In this document: one piece after another, positions 50,340 to 59,815 of the stretch
How the letters are laid out: every line of letters starts with the position of its first letter
How positions within the stretch are numbered: the stretch's first letter is position 1
Assembly (NCBI RefSeq): GCF_026967795.1
Contig: NZ_JAPVBH010000002.1
Location: 682,001 to 746,000, forward strand
Source: Modestobacter sp. VKM Ac-2986
GTDB lineage: Bacteria > Actinomycetota > Actinomycetes > Mycobacteriales > Geodermatophilaceae
DNA length: 64,000 nt
Direction: 5' to 3'
Notes under the pieces: model-generated
The model's database searches: none
The model's input: only the letters and a program-made list of their open reading frames with translations
Told to the model about the DNA's origin: nothing
Made by a program: the position numbers and the translations under genes

Positions 50340-52634
50340 TCAGGCCGCCGGTCGCGGGGACATCTGCGCAGCTTGCCGCAGTGCCTCGATCATGCTGCCG
50401 ATCTCGACCTTCCCGGTGCCGGCGATGTCGAAGGCCGTGCCGTGGTCGACCGAGGTGCGGATGACGGGCAGCCCGACCGTGATGTTCACCCCGGCCTCGA
50501 TGCCGAGCACCTTGACCGGACCGTGACCCTGGTCGTGGTACATCGCCACCACCAGGTCGTAGTCACCCCGGCCGGCGACGAAGAAGGCGGTGTCGGCCGG
50601 CAGCGGGCCGCGCACGTCGATGCCGTCGGCCTGCAGCCGCTCGATCGCCGGGACGATCTTCTCCTCCTCCTCGCCGTAGCCGAACAGCCCGTTCTCCCCG
50701 GCGTGCGGGTTGATGCCGCAGACGCTGATCCGGGGGTTGGGGATGCCGGCCCGCACGAGGGCGTCGTGCCCGCGGCGGACGGTGCGCTCGACCAGGCCCG
50801 GCTCGATCCGGTTGATCGCGTCGATGAGCCCCAGGTGCGTGGTCACGTGGATGACCCGGATGCGCGGTGAGCTCAGCATCATCGACACCTCGTCGATGCC
50901 GCAGAAGTGCGCCAGCAGCTCGGTGTGCCCGGGGTAGACGTGCCCGGCGGCGTGCAGCGCCTCCTTGTTCAGCGGCGCGGTGCAGATGCCCTGCACCTCC
51001 CCCGCCATGGCCAGCTCGGCGGCGACCCGGATGTACTCGTAGGCGGCGTGCCCGGCCACCGGCGACAGCCGGCCCCAGGGCAGGTCGGCCGGCAGCAGGC
51101 CCAGGTCGATCACGTTGATCCGGCCGGGGGTGAACACGGCGTCGGCGACGCGCTCGACGACGGCGATCTCGGCGTCCAGGCCCAGGATCTCCGCGGCCGC
51201 GCGCAGGCGGGCGGCGTCACCGATCACCACGGGACGGCAGCGCGCGGCGGAGGCCGGGTCGACCAGCGCACCGACGACCACCTCCGGACCGACGCCGGCG
51301 CCGTCGCCCATCGTGACGGCGATGAACGGCGTGGGGCCGCTGTCGGCCACGGGCTCGGTCGGGGAGGTGAGGGTGCTCATGGAGGGGCCTTCCGTCGTGC
51401 CGCCGGAGGCGACGGGGTGCTGATCGGTGGAGGGGACGGCGACCTCGCCGGTGAGGGCGGCGAGGATCGCGAGCAGGGAGCCCGGGCCGCCGAAGCTGCC
51501 GGGGCGGGTGACGACGGAGCGTCCGTCGGGGGCGGTGCTGACCACCGCGCCGTGGTGGACCGTCGCCCGGGGGGCGAGCGAGCGCACGCCGAGCGCGTCC
51601 AGCACACGACGGGCCGTCTCGCCCCCGGTGAGCGCGAGGTCGACCGGGGCCCCGGGCACGTCGGCGAGCGCGGTGGCGACCAGCCGGGCCAGACCGGCGG
51701 ACAGGTGGCGGGCCGCGCCGGGCACGACCCCGCCGGCCGGGTCGGCACGCAGCACGACCGGGCCACGGGTGACGGCGTCGGCGACGAGGCGGACCACCGC
51801 CGGGTCCGGGACGGCGGCCAGCAGGTCCGCCACGGGCACCGCCAGGTCGGGCACCCCGGCGGCACGCAGCCCGGCGACCTGGGTCAGCGCCCCGGTCTCG
51901 GCGGTGCCGACGACGACCAGCGGCCCCGGCCTCCCCGTGCGCGCGGCGGTGGTCGTGCCGCCCAGCGGAGCATGGCCCAGCCGACGGCCGACCGCGGCGG
52001 CCAGCCCGGAGGAACCGGCCAGCGCGACCCCGGGCAGTGCGGCGACGGCCGCGGCCACCGCGTCCAGGTCGGCGTCGGACTCCCCGTCGCAGACCGGTAC
52101 CCGGCCCGCGGTCAGCACCGCCTGGAGCCGGGCCGGCAACCCGGGTCCGCGCACGTGCCGGAGCGGGACGACCTCCACCGGCAGGGGGGCCAGTGCTTCG
52201 GCCAGCGACGACGGGGCGCTGCGGCCCTCGGTCGCCCAGGCCGCGGTGCCGGCGAGCGGACCGCCGGCCACGACCGGGACGCCGCCGCGGACGACCCGGT
52301 CCAGGGCGGGCAGCGCGGTCGCGACCACCACCGGGCCGACGGCACCGACGGATGCGGCCACCGGCCCGCGCAGCAGCGAGTCCAGCTTCAGCAGCACGGC
52401 GGCAGCGGGCGCGCCGGCCAGGGCCCGTGCGACGGCGGCGGTGGTGGTGACGGCATCGGCGTGCCGGGTGTCCAGGTCCACGACGACCACCTCGGCGGGC
52501 GCACCGGCGGCGGGCACCGCGCCGGCCAGCTCGAGGCGGGCGGAGCCGGTGCGCGGACCGAGCATCGCCGCGGTCTCGGCGGCCCCGGAGAGGTCGTCGG
52601 CCAGCACGAGCAGGGCTGCCGCCGGTGCGGTCAC
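50340..52634 (-). CDS. Fusion of four-carbon acid-sugar kinase (DUF1537/OtnK) and PdxA2-type dehydrogenase
   Basis: 764 residues in one frame. Residues 1-400 are a DUF1537 kinase: LLVLADDLSGAAETAAM at the start, VLLKLDSLLRGPV (substrate site), VLRADPAGG, and LALTGGETARRVLDALG near the ATP site. A linker leads to Met419, from which a complete PdxA2 follows: AVTMGDGAGVGPEVV, metal ligands in GHTELLAHF, YHDQGHGPVKVLG and DHGTAFDIAGTG. In known pathways the separate enzymes phosphorylate D-threonate or D-erythronate and then oxidise and decarboxylate it to dihydroxyacetone phosphate. An internal GGAAGG site before ATG 51380 could also give free PdxA2. Confidence 0.92.
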   Translation of the reverse strand: MTAPAAALLVLADDLSGAAETAAMLGPRTGSARLELAGAVPAAGAPAEVVVVDLDTRHADAVTTTAAVARALAGAPAAAVLLKLDSLLRGPVAASVGAVGPVVVATALPALDRVVRGGVPVVAGGPLAGTAAWATEGRSAPSSLAEALAPLPVEVVPLRHVRGPGLPARLQAVLTAGRVPVCDGESDADLDAVAAAVAALPGVALAGSSGLAAAVGRRLGHAPLGGTTTAARTGRPGPLVVVGTAETGALTQVAGLRAAGVPDLAVPVADLLAAVPDPAVVRLVADAVTRGPVVLRADPAGGVVPGAARHLSAGLARLVATALADVPGAPVDLALTGGETARRVLDALGVRSLAPRATVHHGAVVSTAPDGRSVVTRPGSFGGPGSLLAILAALTGEVAVPSTDQHPVASGGTTEGPSMSTLTSPTEPVADSGPTPFIAVTMGDGAGVGPEVVVGALVDPASAARCRPVVIGDAARLRAAAEILGLDAEIAVVERVADAVFTPGRINVIDLGLLPADLPWGRLSPVAGHAAYEYIRVAAELAMAGEVQGICTAPLNKEALHAAGHVYPGHTELLAHFCGIDEVSMMLSSPRIRVIHVTTHLGLIDAINRIEPGLVERTVRRGHDALVRAGIPNPRISVCGINPHAGENGLFGYGEEEEKIVPAIERLQADGIDVRGPLPADTAFFVAGRGDYDLVVAMYHDQGHGPVKVLGIEAGVNITVGLPVIRTSVDHGTAFDIAGTGKVEIGSMIEALRQAAQMSPRPAA

Positions 52635-52735
52635 GTCGGCCCCTCTCCCCGTCGGACGGTGGTCGGCGACGGCTGCACCGAAGGGTCCTCGGGACCCGGT
52701 GGAGCACGTCGAACAGTGTGCAGCCTGCCACGTCA

Positions 52736-52772
52736 TGCGCGGAACGCGCTAGCCCCTTGCGCGAAACGCGCA
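52736..52772. promoter_or_regulatory. Tandem near-palindromic operator pair between divergent operons
   Basis: TGCGCGGAACGCGCT (52736-52750) and TGCGCGAAACGCGCA (52758-52772) are two 15-bp sites spaced 22 bp apart, two helical turns. The repeated near-identical sites in the only divergent promoter region of the locus suggest binding of the linked DeoR regulator. The core GCGAAAC recalls DeoR-family sites. Confidence 0.65.
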
Positions 52773-52836
52773 CGGCTGTACCGTGACGTGGGCAACATGC
52801 CGGCAGCCCGCCGGCCGACGAGGTGAGAGGTCGACG

Positions 52837-54420
52837 ATGACCGCAGCGGGACCCGGCCGAGAGCTCTCGCGCCGCTCCTTCTTCCGGCTGGGTGGCGCCG
52901 TGGGCGCCGCACTGGCGTTCGGCCCGGCGCTGTCCGCGTGCGCCGGCCCGACCGGCGCCGCCGGCCCGGGGACCATGACCCTGGCGCTCAACCGCTCGCT
53001 GGTGAGCCTGGACAACAAGCTCAACCAGTTCGACGCCGCCGTCACCGTGCAGCGGGCCGTCCGGCAGGGGCTGACCCGCATCGGGGCCGACCTGACCCCG
53101 GAGCTGGTGCTGGCCGAGAGCTTCGAGCTCACCGACGACACCCAGTGGACGGTCAAGCTCCGCGAGGGGGTGCGCTACTCCGACGGCACCCCGGTCACCC
53201 CGGACGACGTCGCGACCGCGCTGCAGATGTACCGCGACGTCAGCGGCTCGTTCCTGGCCGCGTTCTTCCGCGAGTGGCCCACGGTGGAGGTGCTCGACGA
53301 CCGCACCTTCACCATGAACACCGAGCGGCCCGAGCCGGTGCTCGACTACCTGATGGCCAACATCCTGGTCACCCCGGCGGCCGCCAACGCCCCCGAGGAG
53401 CTGCAGAGCGGCGTGGGCTCCGGCCCCTACGTGGTGGCCAGCTCCAACCGCGGCACCGGCGACTACACGCTGACCCGCAACCCGGCCTACTGGGGGCCCG
53501 CGGCCAACGTCGAGACCGTCCAGGTGCGCTTCCTGCCCGAGGAGTCCAGCCGGGTGGTGGCGCTGCGCTCGGGCGAGGTCGACGTCATCGACACCATCTC
53601 CCCCGACTCCGCCGACCAGCTGGCCGGGCTGCCGCAGGTCACCGTCGAGCAGGCCGGCGGGACCCGGATCAGCCAGCTGTTCTACAACTTCCGCAAGCCC
53701 GCCGACCACCCGCTCTCCGACGTCCGGGTGCGTGAGGCGCTGTCCTACGCGATCGACGGCCGGGCCCTGGTCGAGGACGTGCTGGTCGGCTCGGTGAGCC
53801 AGGCGACCGGCGTCGTCCCGGCCGACCTCGCCGGCGCGACGGCCACCCACACCTACTCCTACGACCCGCGGAAGGCCCGGCAGATGCTGGAGGCCGCCGG
53901 GGTCCGCAGCGGGGACCTCGAGCTCACCCTGATCTGGGAGACCGGCGAGTTCGCCAACGACGTGTCGGTGATGGAGTCGACGGTGCAGATGCTCGCCGAC
54001 GCCGGGGTGCGCAGCCGGCTGGTGCAGTTCCAGCCCGGCGGTGACATCTCGCTGTGGCGGCAGGGCAAGGCCGGTGACTGGGACGTGCTCGGCAACGGCT
54101 ACGCCTCCCCCACCGGCCTGGCGCTGACGATGCTCAAGGGCATGTACGGCGGGACCGCCGAGAAGGAGGCGACCCGCGACACCTACCACGGCTACGTCGT
54201 CCCCGACGTCCAGGAGCTGATCGACGCCGCCGGCACCGAGGTCGACCCGGCCCGCCGTCAGCAGCTGCTCGACCAGGCCCAGGACGCGGTCTGGGACACC
54301 TGGCCGTGCATGTGGGCCTTCGTGCCGAAGTCGGTCCTGGCCCGCCGCGCGCGGGTCACCGACCTGGCGCTGCAGTCGACGAACTCCTACCCCCTCGCCT
54401 CCACGAAGCTGGCGGTCTGA
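52837..54420 (+). CDS. ABC transporter substrate-binding lipoprotein, peptide/oligosaccharide (SBP_bac_5) type
   Basis: 527 residues. A twin-arginine-like signal (RRSFFRLGGAVGAALAFG) ends in the lipobox LSAC, so Cys35 is lipid-modified. The mature part is a cluster C binding protein: VQRAVRQGLTRIG, ESFELTDDTQWTVKLREGVRYSDG, GSGPYVV, and YNFRKPADHPLSDVRVREALSYAID. Members bind peptides, nickel, opines or sugars. The neighbours suggest a sugar-acid-containing ligand. ATG 52837 follows GTGAGAGG. Confidence 0.94.
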   Translation: MTAAGPGRELSRRSFFRLGGAVGAALAFGPALSACAGPTGAAGPGTMTLALNRSLVSLDNKLNQFDAAVTVQRAVRQGLTRIGADLTPELVLAESFELTDDTQWTVKLREGVRYSDGTPVTPDDVATALQMYRDVSGSFLAAFFREWPTVEVLDDRTFTMNTERPEPVLDYLMANILVTPAAANAPEELQSGVGSGPYVVASSNRGTGDYTLTRNPAYWGPAANVETVQVRFLPEESSRVVALRSGEVDVIDTISPDSADQLAGLPQVTVEQAGGTRISQLFYNFRKPADHPLSDVRVREALSYAIDGRALVEDVLVGSVSQATGVVPADLAGATATHTYSYDPRKARQMLEAAGVRSGDLELTLIWETGEFANDVSVMESTVQMLADAGVRSRLVQFQPGGDISLWRQGKAGDWDVLGNGYASPTGLALTMLKGMYGGTAEKEATRDTYHGYVVPDVQELIDAAGTEVDPARRQQLLDQAQDAVWDTWPCMWAFVPKSVLARRARVTDLALQSTNSYPLASTKLAV

Positions 54421-54422
54421 CC

Positions 54423-55415
54423 ATGGCGACCTACGTCCTCAAGCGGCTCGGCCAGAGCGTGCTCACGCTCTTCCTGACCCTGACCACCGTGTTCGTGCTG
54501 CTGCGACTCGCCCCCGGCGACCCGGCCGCCGCCTACGCCGGGCCCAACCCCACCACCGAGGACCTCGAGCGCATCCGGGCGCAGTTCGGCCTGGACGACT
54601 CCCTGCTGGGCCAGTACGGGACCTTCCTGGCCAACCTGGTGCGGGGTGACCTGGGGACGTCGTTCTCCTTCCAGGCGCCGGCGCTGGACGTCGTGCTGGA
54701 CCGGCTGCCCTACACGCTGACGCTGGCGGTCTCGGCCATCCTGGTGACCGCGGTCGTCGCCGTCCCGCTCGGGGTGTGGATGGCCCGGCACGTGCACACC
54801 GGCCGCGAGTTCGGCGCCAACCTGTTCACCATCGCCGGGCAGTCGATGCCGGACTTCTGGAGCGGCATCATGCTGCTCACCCTCTTCGCCGTCGTCCTCC
54901 CGGTCTTCCCGGCCTCGGGCTTCGCCACCTGGGGCGGGCTGGTGCTCCCCACGGTCACCATCGCCGTCCTGCAGATCGCGCTGATCAGCCGGATGGTCGC
55001 CCGCGAGATGAGCACGAACATGACCTCGCCGTTCCTGACCGTCGCCCGGTCCCGCGGGGTGTCCGAGCGCGGCCTGACCTGGCGGTACGGGATGACCAAC
55101 TCCGCCATCCCGGTGCTCACCGCGCTGGGCACCCGGTTCGCCGCGATGCTCAACGGCGTCGTCGTGGTCGAGGTCGTCTTCGCCTGGCCCGGCGTCGGCT
55201 CGCTCGTCGTCCGCGCCCTGGAGACCCGCGACTACCCGCTCATCCAGGCGACCGTGCTGGTCACCGCGGTGCTCACCGTGGCCGTCCAGCTGCTCATCGA
55301 CCTGGCCTACCCGCTGCTGGACCCGCGGGTGCGGCTCACGAAGACCTCGGGCAGGTCGGCGTCGCCGGCCACGGCCCCCAGCGCCCAGACAGCCCAGGAA
55401 GCGGTGCCGGCATGA
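54423..55415 (+). CDS. ABC transporter permease, DppB type
   Basis: A 330-residue inner-membrane permease with six helices. VLKRLGQSVLTLFLTLTTVFVLLRLAPGDPA is the DppB/OppB N-terminus; the cytoplasmic EAA-like loop lies in FLTVARSRGVSERGLTWRYGMTNS. It starts 2 bp after the binding-protein stop and overlaps the next gene (ATGA). Confidence 0.95.
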   Translation: MATYVLKRLGQSVLTLFLTLTTVFVLLRLAPGDPAAAYAGPNPTTEDLERIRAQFGLDDSLLGQYGTFLANLVRGDLGTSFSFQAPALDVVLDRLPYTLTLAVSAILVTAVVAVPLGVWMARHVHTGREFGANLFTIAGQSMPDFWSGIMLLTLFAVVLPVFPASGFATWGGLVLPTVTIAVLQIALISRMVAREMSTNMTSPFLTVARSRGVSERGLTWRYGMTNSAIPVLTALGTRFAAMLNGVVVVEVVFAWPGVGSLVVRALETRDYPLIQATVLVTAVLTVAVQLLIDLAYPLLDPRVRLTKTSGRSASPATAPSAQTAQEAVPA

Positions 55416-56335
55416 CGACCACCCTCACCCCGGGACCGGCGGCCACGCCGGCCACCCAGGAGCGGCCCAGCGCCGTCACCCCGGCCGACCTGCGGCGGGC
55501 CGGAGCCCGGCGGCAGGCCCGCTGGGCGCGGGCGAAGACCTGGACCGGCGCGGTCTGCACGCTGGTCGTCGTCGTGCCCGTCGTCCTGGCCGCCCTGCTG
55601 CCGCTGCCCGACCCCGACCAGCAGGACCTGGGTGCCCGCCGGCTGGCGCCGTTCACCGACGGCCACCTCTTCGGCACCGACCAGCTGGGCCGCGACCTGC
55701 TCTCCCGGGTGCTGCACGGCGGTCAGACCTCGCTGATGATCGGCGTGCTGGCGATCATCGTGGCCGGCCTCATCGGCATCGTGCTCGGCTCGCTCGCCGG
55801 CTTCTTCGGCGGCTGGGTGGACGCGGTGATCAGCCGGCTGCTCGAGGCGCAGATGTCGCTGCCGCTGCTGCTCATGCTGCTGCTGGTGGTCGCCCTCTTC
55901 GGGCCCTCGATCCCGGTCATCACGCTGGTGATCGCCATCGCGCAGTGGCCCGAGGTGGGCCGGCTGACCCGCTCGCTGGTGCTGCGGGAACGGGAGAAGC
56001 CCTACGTGGCGGCCGCGACTGTGCTGGGGCTGAGCCGGGTCGCGGTGCTGGCCCGGCACGTCGTGCCGAACGTGCTGCGCCAGGCGACGCTGGTCGTGCT
56101 GCTGCTGCTGGCCCAGGCGGTGCTGCTGGAGAGCGCGCTGTCCTACCTGGGCGCCGGTCCCGAGCGCCCGTTCGCGACCTGGGGCCGGATCATCTCCGAC
56201 GGCCAGGACTACATCACGACGTCCTGGTGGCTGGTCACCCTGCCCGGCCTGTTCATCGTGCTGCTCGTCGTCGGTGTCAACCTCCTCGGCGACGGTCTCC
56301 GCGACCGCACCCGCCGGGCCGACAAGGAGGCCTGA
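55412..56335 (+). CDS. ABC transporter permease, DppC type
   Basis: A 307-residue permease. The N-terminal cytoplasmic arm is about 45 residues, then FGTDQLGRDLLSRVLHGGQTSLMIG, the DppC signature, and the EAA loop YVAAATVLGLSRVAVLARHVVPN. It pairs with the DppB-type permease to form the channel. Translationally coupled on both sides. Confidence 0.95.
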   Translation: MTTTLTPGPAATPATQERPSAVTPADLRRAGARRQARWARAKTWTGAVCTLVVVVPVVLAALLPLPDPDQQDLGARRLAPFTDGHLFGTDQLGRDLLSRVLHGGQTSLMIGVLAIIVAGLIGIVLGSLAGFFGGWVDAVISRLLEAQMSLPLLLMLLLVVALFGPSIPVITLVIAIAQWPEVGRLTRSLVLREREKPYVAAATVLGLSRVAVLARHVVPNVLRQATLVVLLLLAQAVLLESALSYLGAGPERPFATWGRIISDGQDYITTSWWLVTLPGLFIVLLVVGVNLLGDGLRDRTRRADKEA

Positions 56336-56338
56336 GAC

Positions 56339-57214
56339 GTGGTCTTCCCCATCCCGCACGACACCGTCCCCATCCTCGAGGTCACCGACCTCCAGGTGGA
56401 GCTCATCACCGCCACCGGCGTCGTCCGGGCCGTGGACGGCGTCTCGTTCGTCATCCGGCGCGGCGAGACGGTGACCCTGATCGGCGAGTCCGGCTCGGGC
56501 AAGTCCACGACCGCGATGGGCGTGCTGCAGCTGCTGCCCGACGACCTCGCGGTGCTGTCGGGCTCGGTGAAGGTCGGCGGCGTCGACCTGCTCACCGACC
56601 GGGGCGCCGCCGGGCGCATCCGCGGCCGGATGGTCAGCCTCATCCCGCAGGACCCGATGACCTCGCTGTCGCCGGTGCACACCGTCGGCGCGCAGCTCAA
56701 GGGCGCCATCCGGCTGGCCGGGCACTCCAAGGCCGCGGCCGGGAAGCGGGCGGTCGAGCTCCTGGAGGCGGTGCGCATCCCGCGGCCGGCCGAGCAGCTG
56801 GGGAAGTACCCGCACCAGCTGTCCGGCGGCATGCTGCAGCGCGTCCTGATCGCCATCGCGCTGGCCGGCCACCCGGTGCTGCTGGTGGCTGACGAGCCGA
56901 CCTCGGCCCTGGACGTGACCGTGCAGGCCGGGATCCTGGACCTGCTGATGGAGCTGCAGGAGCGCACCGGCGTCGGCATCCTCATGATCACCCACGACCT
57001 CGGCGTCGCCCGGCTGGTGTCCGACCGGATCCACGTCATGCGCGCCGGCCGGTTCGTCGAGTCCGGCGAGGCCGAGCAGGTGGTCGAGGCACCCCGGGAG
57101 GACTACACCCGCCGGCTGCTGGCCGCCGTCCCGCAGCTGGGCCCGATGGACCCGGTCCCCTCCCCCGCCGGCGCGCACGCCGCCGTCCTCGAGACCCCCG
57201 GAGGCACCCGATGA
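56339..57214 (+). CDS. ABC transporter ATPase, DppD type
   Basis: A 291-residue ATPase: Walker A GESGSGKST, Q-loop LIPQDPMTSLSP, signature LSGGMLQRVLIA, Walker B LLVADEPTSALDV, H-loop ITHDLG. The C-terminal part has the oligopeptide-transporter extension (DYTRRLLAAVPQLGP). GTG 56339 lies 3 bp after the permease stop. Confidence 0.95.
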   Translation: MVFPIPHDTVPILEVTDLQVELITATGVVRAVDGVSFVIRRGETVTLIGESGSGKSTTAMGVLQLLPDDLAVLSGSVKVGGVDLLTDRGAAGRIRGRMVSLIPQDPMTSLSPVHTVGAQLKGAIRLAGHSKAAAGKRAVELLEAVRIPRPAEQLGKYPHQLSGGMLQRVLIAIALAGHPVLLVADEPTSALDVTVQAGILDLLMELQERTGVGILMITHDLGVARLVSDRIHVMRAGRFVESGEAEQVVEAPREDYTRRLLAAVPQLGPMDPVPSPAGAHAAVLETPGGTR

Positions 57215-58017
57215 GCCAGCCGCTGCTGAGCGTGGAGGACCTGGTCGTCGACTACGGCGCCTTCCGGGCCGTGGACGGGGTGAGCTTCTCCGTCGAGCGC
57301 GGGACGACGCTGGCCGTGGTCGGCGAGTCCGGCTGCGGCAAGTCGACGGTGGCCCGCTCCCTGGTGCGGCTGCTCACCCCCACGTCCGGGCGGATCGTGC
57401 TCGACGGCACCGACATCGCCCAGCTGCCCGAACGCCGGCTCCGGCCGTTGCGCCGCAAGGTGCAGATGGTCTTCCAGGACCCCTACGGCTCGCTGGACCC
57501 GCACCTGACCGCCGAGCAGATCGTCGCCGAGCCGCTGCGGGAGCTGTCCCGCGCCGACCGGGCGAAGGAGGCCGCCCGGCTGCTGGACGCCGTCGGGCTG
57601 CCCACGAGCGCACTGCGCCGGCGGCCGGCGGAGTTCTCCGGCGGCCAGCGTCAGCGCATCGGCATCGCCCGGGCGCTGGCCACCAGCCCCGAGCTGCTGG
57701 TCTGCGACGAGGCGACCAGCGCCCTGGACGTGAGCGTGCAGGCCCAGGTGCTGGACCTGCTCACCGAGCTGCAGGCCGAGCGCGGGCTGACCTACCTGTT
57801 CATCTCGCACAACCTCGGGGTGGTGCGCCAGATCAGCCAGCGGATCGTGGTGATGCGGGCCGGGCGGATCGTGGAGTCCGGCGCCACCGCCGACGTGCTC
57901 CGGGCACCCACCGAGGAGTACACCCGGGCGCTGCGTCAGGCGGCGCTGGACCCGACCGCCATGCGCGGTCGCAAGCCGCGCGACGTCGTCCGGCAGCTGC
58001 AGGCGGCGGGCGCGTGA
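57211..58017 (+). CDS. ABC transporter ATPase, DppF type
   Basis: A 268-residue ATPase: Walker A GESGCGKST, Q-loop MVFQDPYGSLDP, signature FSGGQRQRIGIA, Walker B LLVCDEATSALDV, H-loop ISHNLG. It overlaps the DppD-type gene (ATGA) and the following aldo/keto reductase (GTGA), tying the transporter to the catabolic genes. Confidence 0.95.
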   Translation: MSQPLLSVEDLVVDYGAFRAVDGVSFSVERGTTLAVVGESGCGKSTVARSLVRLLTPTSGRIVLDGTDIAQLPERRLRPLRRKVQMVFQDPYGSLDPHLTAEQIVAEPLRELSRADRAKEAARLLDAVGLPTSALRRRPAEFSGGQRQRIGIARALATSPELLVCDEATSALDVSVQAQVLDLLTELQAERGLTYLFISHNLGVVRQISQRIVVMRAGRIVESGATADVLRAPTEEYTRALRQAALDPTAMRGRKPRDVVRQLQAAGA

Positions 58018-58994
58018 CCGCCCCGCTGCAGCTGCCCGGCGCACCGGTGCCGCTGTCCCGCCTGGTCCTGGGCACGATGACCTTCGGCGACACGGTCGAC
58101 GCCGCGGGCTCCGCCGCGATGCTCGACGCCGCGCTGGACGCCGGGGTCACCGGGCTGGACACCGCCAACGCCTACGCCGGCGGGGCCACCGAGGAGATCC
58201 TGGCGCCGCTGCTGGCCACCCGGCGCGACCGCGTCGTGCTCGCCACCAAGGCCGGCATGCCGCACCCCGACGCCGGGGACGCCGCGCCGCTGTCGGCCAC
58301 CGGCCTGCGCGCCTCGCTGGAGGGCTCGCTGCGCCGGCTGCAGGTGGACCGGGTCGACCTGTTCTACCTGCACCAGCCCGACCGCCGGACGCCGCTGACC
58401 GAGACGCTGACCGCGGTCGAGGAGGCGGTGGACCGCGGCGAGGTCGGCGCGCTGGGCGTCTCGAACTTCGCCGCCTGGCAGATCGCCGAGGTCAACGCCG
58501 CCGCCGACGCCGTCGGCTGCCCCCGCCCGGTCGTGGCCCAGCAGCTGTACAACCTGCTGGCCCGCCGGGTCGAGGAGGAGTACCTGGAGTTCGCCCGCAG
58601 CTCCGGGCTGCTGACCATGGTCTACAACCCGCTGGGCGGTGGCCTGCTCACCGGCCGGCACTCCTTCGCCGACGGCGCGACCAGCGGCCGGTTCGGCGAC
58701 TCGCGGCTGGCCGCGATGTACAAGCAGCGCTACTGGACGCCGGAGCTGTTCGAGGCCGTCGACCGGCTGGCGGCGATCGCCGCGGGCGCCGGGCTGCCGC
58801 TGGCCGAGCTGTCGCTGCGCTGGCTGCTGGGCTCACCCGACGTCGGCGCGCTGCTGCTCGGCGGGTCCAAGGTCGCCCAGCTCGAGCAGAACGTCGCCGC
58901 CGCGGCCGCCGGCCCGCTGCCGGCCGACGTGGTCGCCGCCTGCGACGAGGTCGGCGCCACCCTCCGCGGGCCCATGCCCGCCTACAACCGCTGA
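58014..58994 (+). CDS. Aldo/keto reductase of the catabolic locus
   Basis: A 326-residue reductase. LSRLVLGTMTFGD, the Asp/Tyr pair in GLDTANAYAGG, Lys in LATKAGM and His in YLHQPD form the tetrad. ALGVSNFAAWQ and QQLYNLLARRVEEEY follow. It starts on GTG 58014, overlapping the ATPase stop, so it is part of the transporter operon. It may oxidise or reduce a sugar intermediate before the kinase or aldolase step. Confidence 0.92.
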   Translation: MTAPLQLPGAPVPLSRLVLGTMTFGDTVDAAGSAAMLDAALDAGVTGLDTANAYAGGATEEILAPLLATRRDRVVLATKAGMPHPDAGDAAPLSATGLRASLEGSLRRLQVDRVDLFYLHQPDRRTPLTETLTAVEEAVDRGEVGALGVSNFAAWQIAEVNAAADAVGCPRPVVAQQLYNLLARRVEEEYLEFARSSGLLTMVYNPLGGGLLTGRHSFADGATSGRFGDSRLAAMYKQRYWTPELFEAVDRLAAIAAGAGLPLAELSLRWLLGSPDVGALLLGGSKVAQLEQNVAAAAAGPLPADVVAACDEVGATLRGPMPAYNR

Positions 58995-59017
58995 ACACCC
59001 CGACGTCTGGAGACCCG

Positions 59018-59815
59018 TTGTCCCGCCACACCGACCTCGCCGCCCGCATCCGTGCCCGCGAGCGCGTCCTGGGCTACTGGATCGCCCTGGACTCCCCCGT
59101 CTCCACCGAGCGCATCGCCCGCAGCGGCTACGACTACCTCGCGCTGGACGCCCAGCACGGGCTGTTCTCCTACGAGGGCATGCTGCGCGGGATCACCGCC
59201 GTGGACGCCGGCGGCGCCGCGGTGCCGTGGGTGCGGGTGGAGGCCAACGACCCGACCTACATCGGCAAGGCGCTGGACGCCGGGGCGGGCGGGGTGATCG
59301 TCCCGCTGGTCGACGACGCCGCGCAGGCCGCCGCCGCGGTGGCGAGCGCCAAGTACCCGCCCCTGGGACGGCGCAGCTACGGCCCGATGCGCTCGGGTCT
59401 GCGGGTGGGCCCCAAGCCCGCCGACAGCAACGAGACCACCCTGGTGTTCGCCATGATCGAGACCCCCGAGGGCCTGGCCAACGTCGCCGAGATCTGCGCG
59501 ACCCCGGGCCTGGACGGCGTCTACGTCGGCCCCTCGGACCTGTGCATCGCCGTGGGCGGGGCGTTCCCCAACGACCCGGCGGTGGCCGAGGTGTTCGAGG
59601 CCGCGCTGGTCACCGTCCGGGAGGCCGCGGCGGCCGCCGGGGTGGCCGCGGGCATCCACACGATGGCGGGCGCGCAGGCGGCCCAGCGGCTGGCCGAGGG
59701 CTACACCTTCGCCACGGTCTCCTCGGACCTGACCCATCTGGAGCAGGCCGCCAAGGACCACCTGGCCGCCGCCACCGCCGCCCCGGCGACCACCGGCGAC
59801 GGGACGGGCTACTGA
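59018..59815 (+). CDS. HpcH/HpaI-type class II aldolase
   Basis: A 265-residue barrel aldolase: LGYWIALDSPVSTERIARSGYDYLALDAQHG, PWVRVEANDPTYIGKALDAGAGGVIVPLV, catalytic-site and metal residues in AMIETPEGLANV, and VYVGPSDLC. Members split 2-keto-3-deoxy sugar acids or 4-hydroxy-2-oxo acids into pyruvate and an aldehyde. The start is TTG 59018, preceded by a CTGGAGACC ribosome site; no ATG or GTG fits. Within the locus it suggests that a 2-keto-3-deoxy acid is formed. Confidence 0.92.
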   Translation: MSRHTDLAARIRARERVLGYWIALDSPVSTERIARSGYDYLALDAQHGLFSYEGMLRGITAVDAGGAAVPWVRVEANDPTYIGKALDAGAGGVIVPLVDDAAQAAAAVASAKYPPLGRRSYGPMRSGLRVGPKPADSNETTLVFAMIETPEGLANVAEICATPGLDGVYVGPSDLCIAVGGAFPNDPAVAEVFEAALVTVREAAAAAGVAAGIHTMAGAQAAQRLAEGYTFATVSSDLTHLEQAAKDHLAAATAAPATTGDGTGY

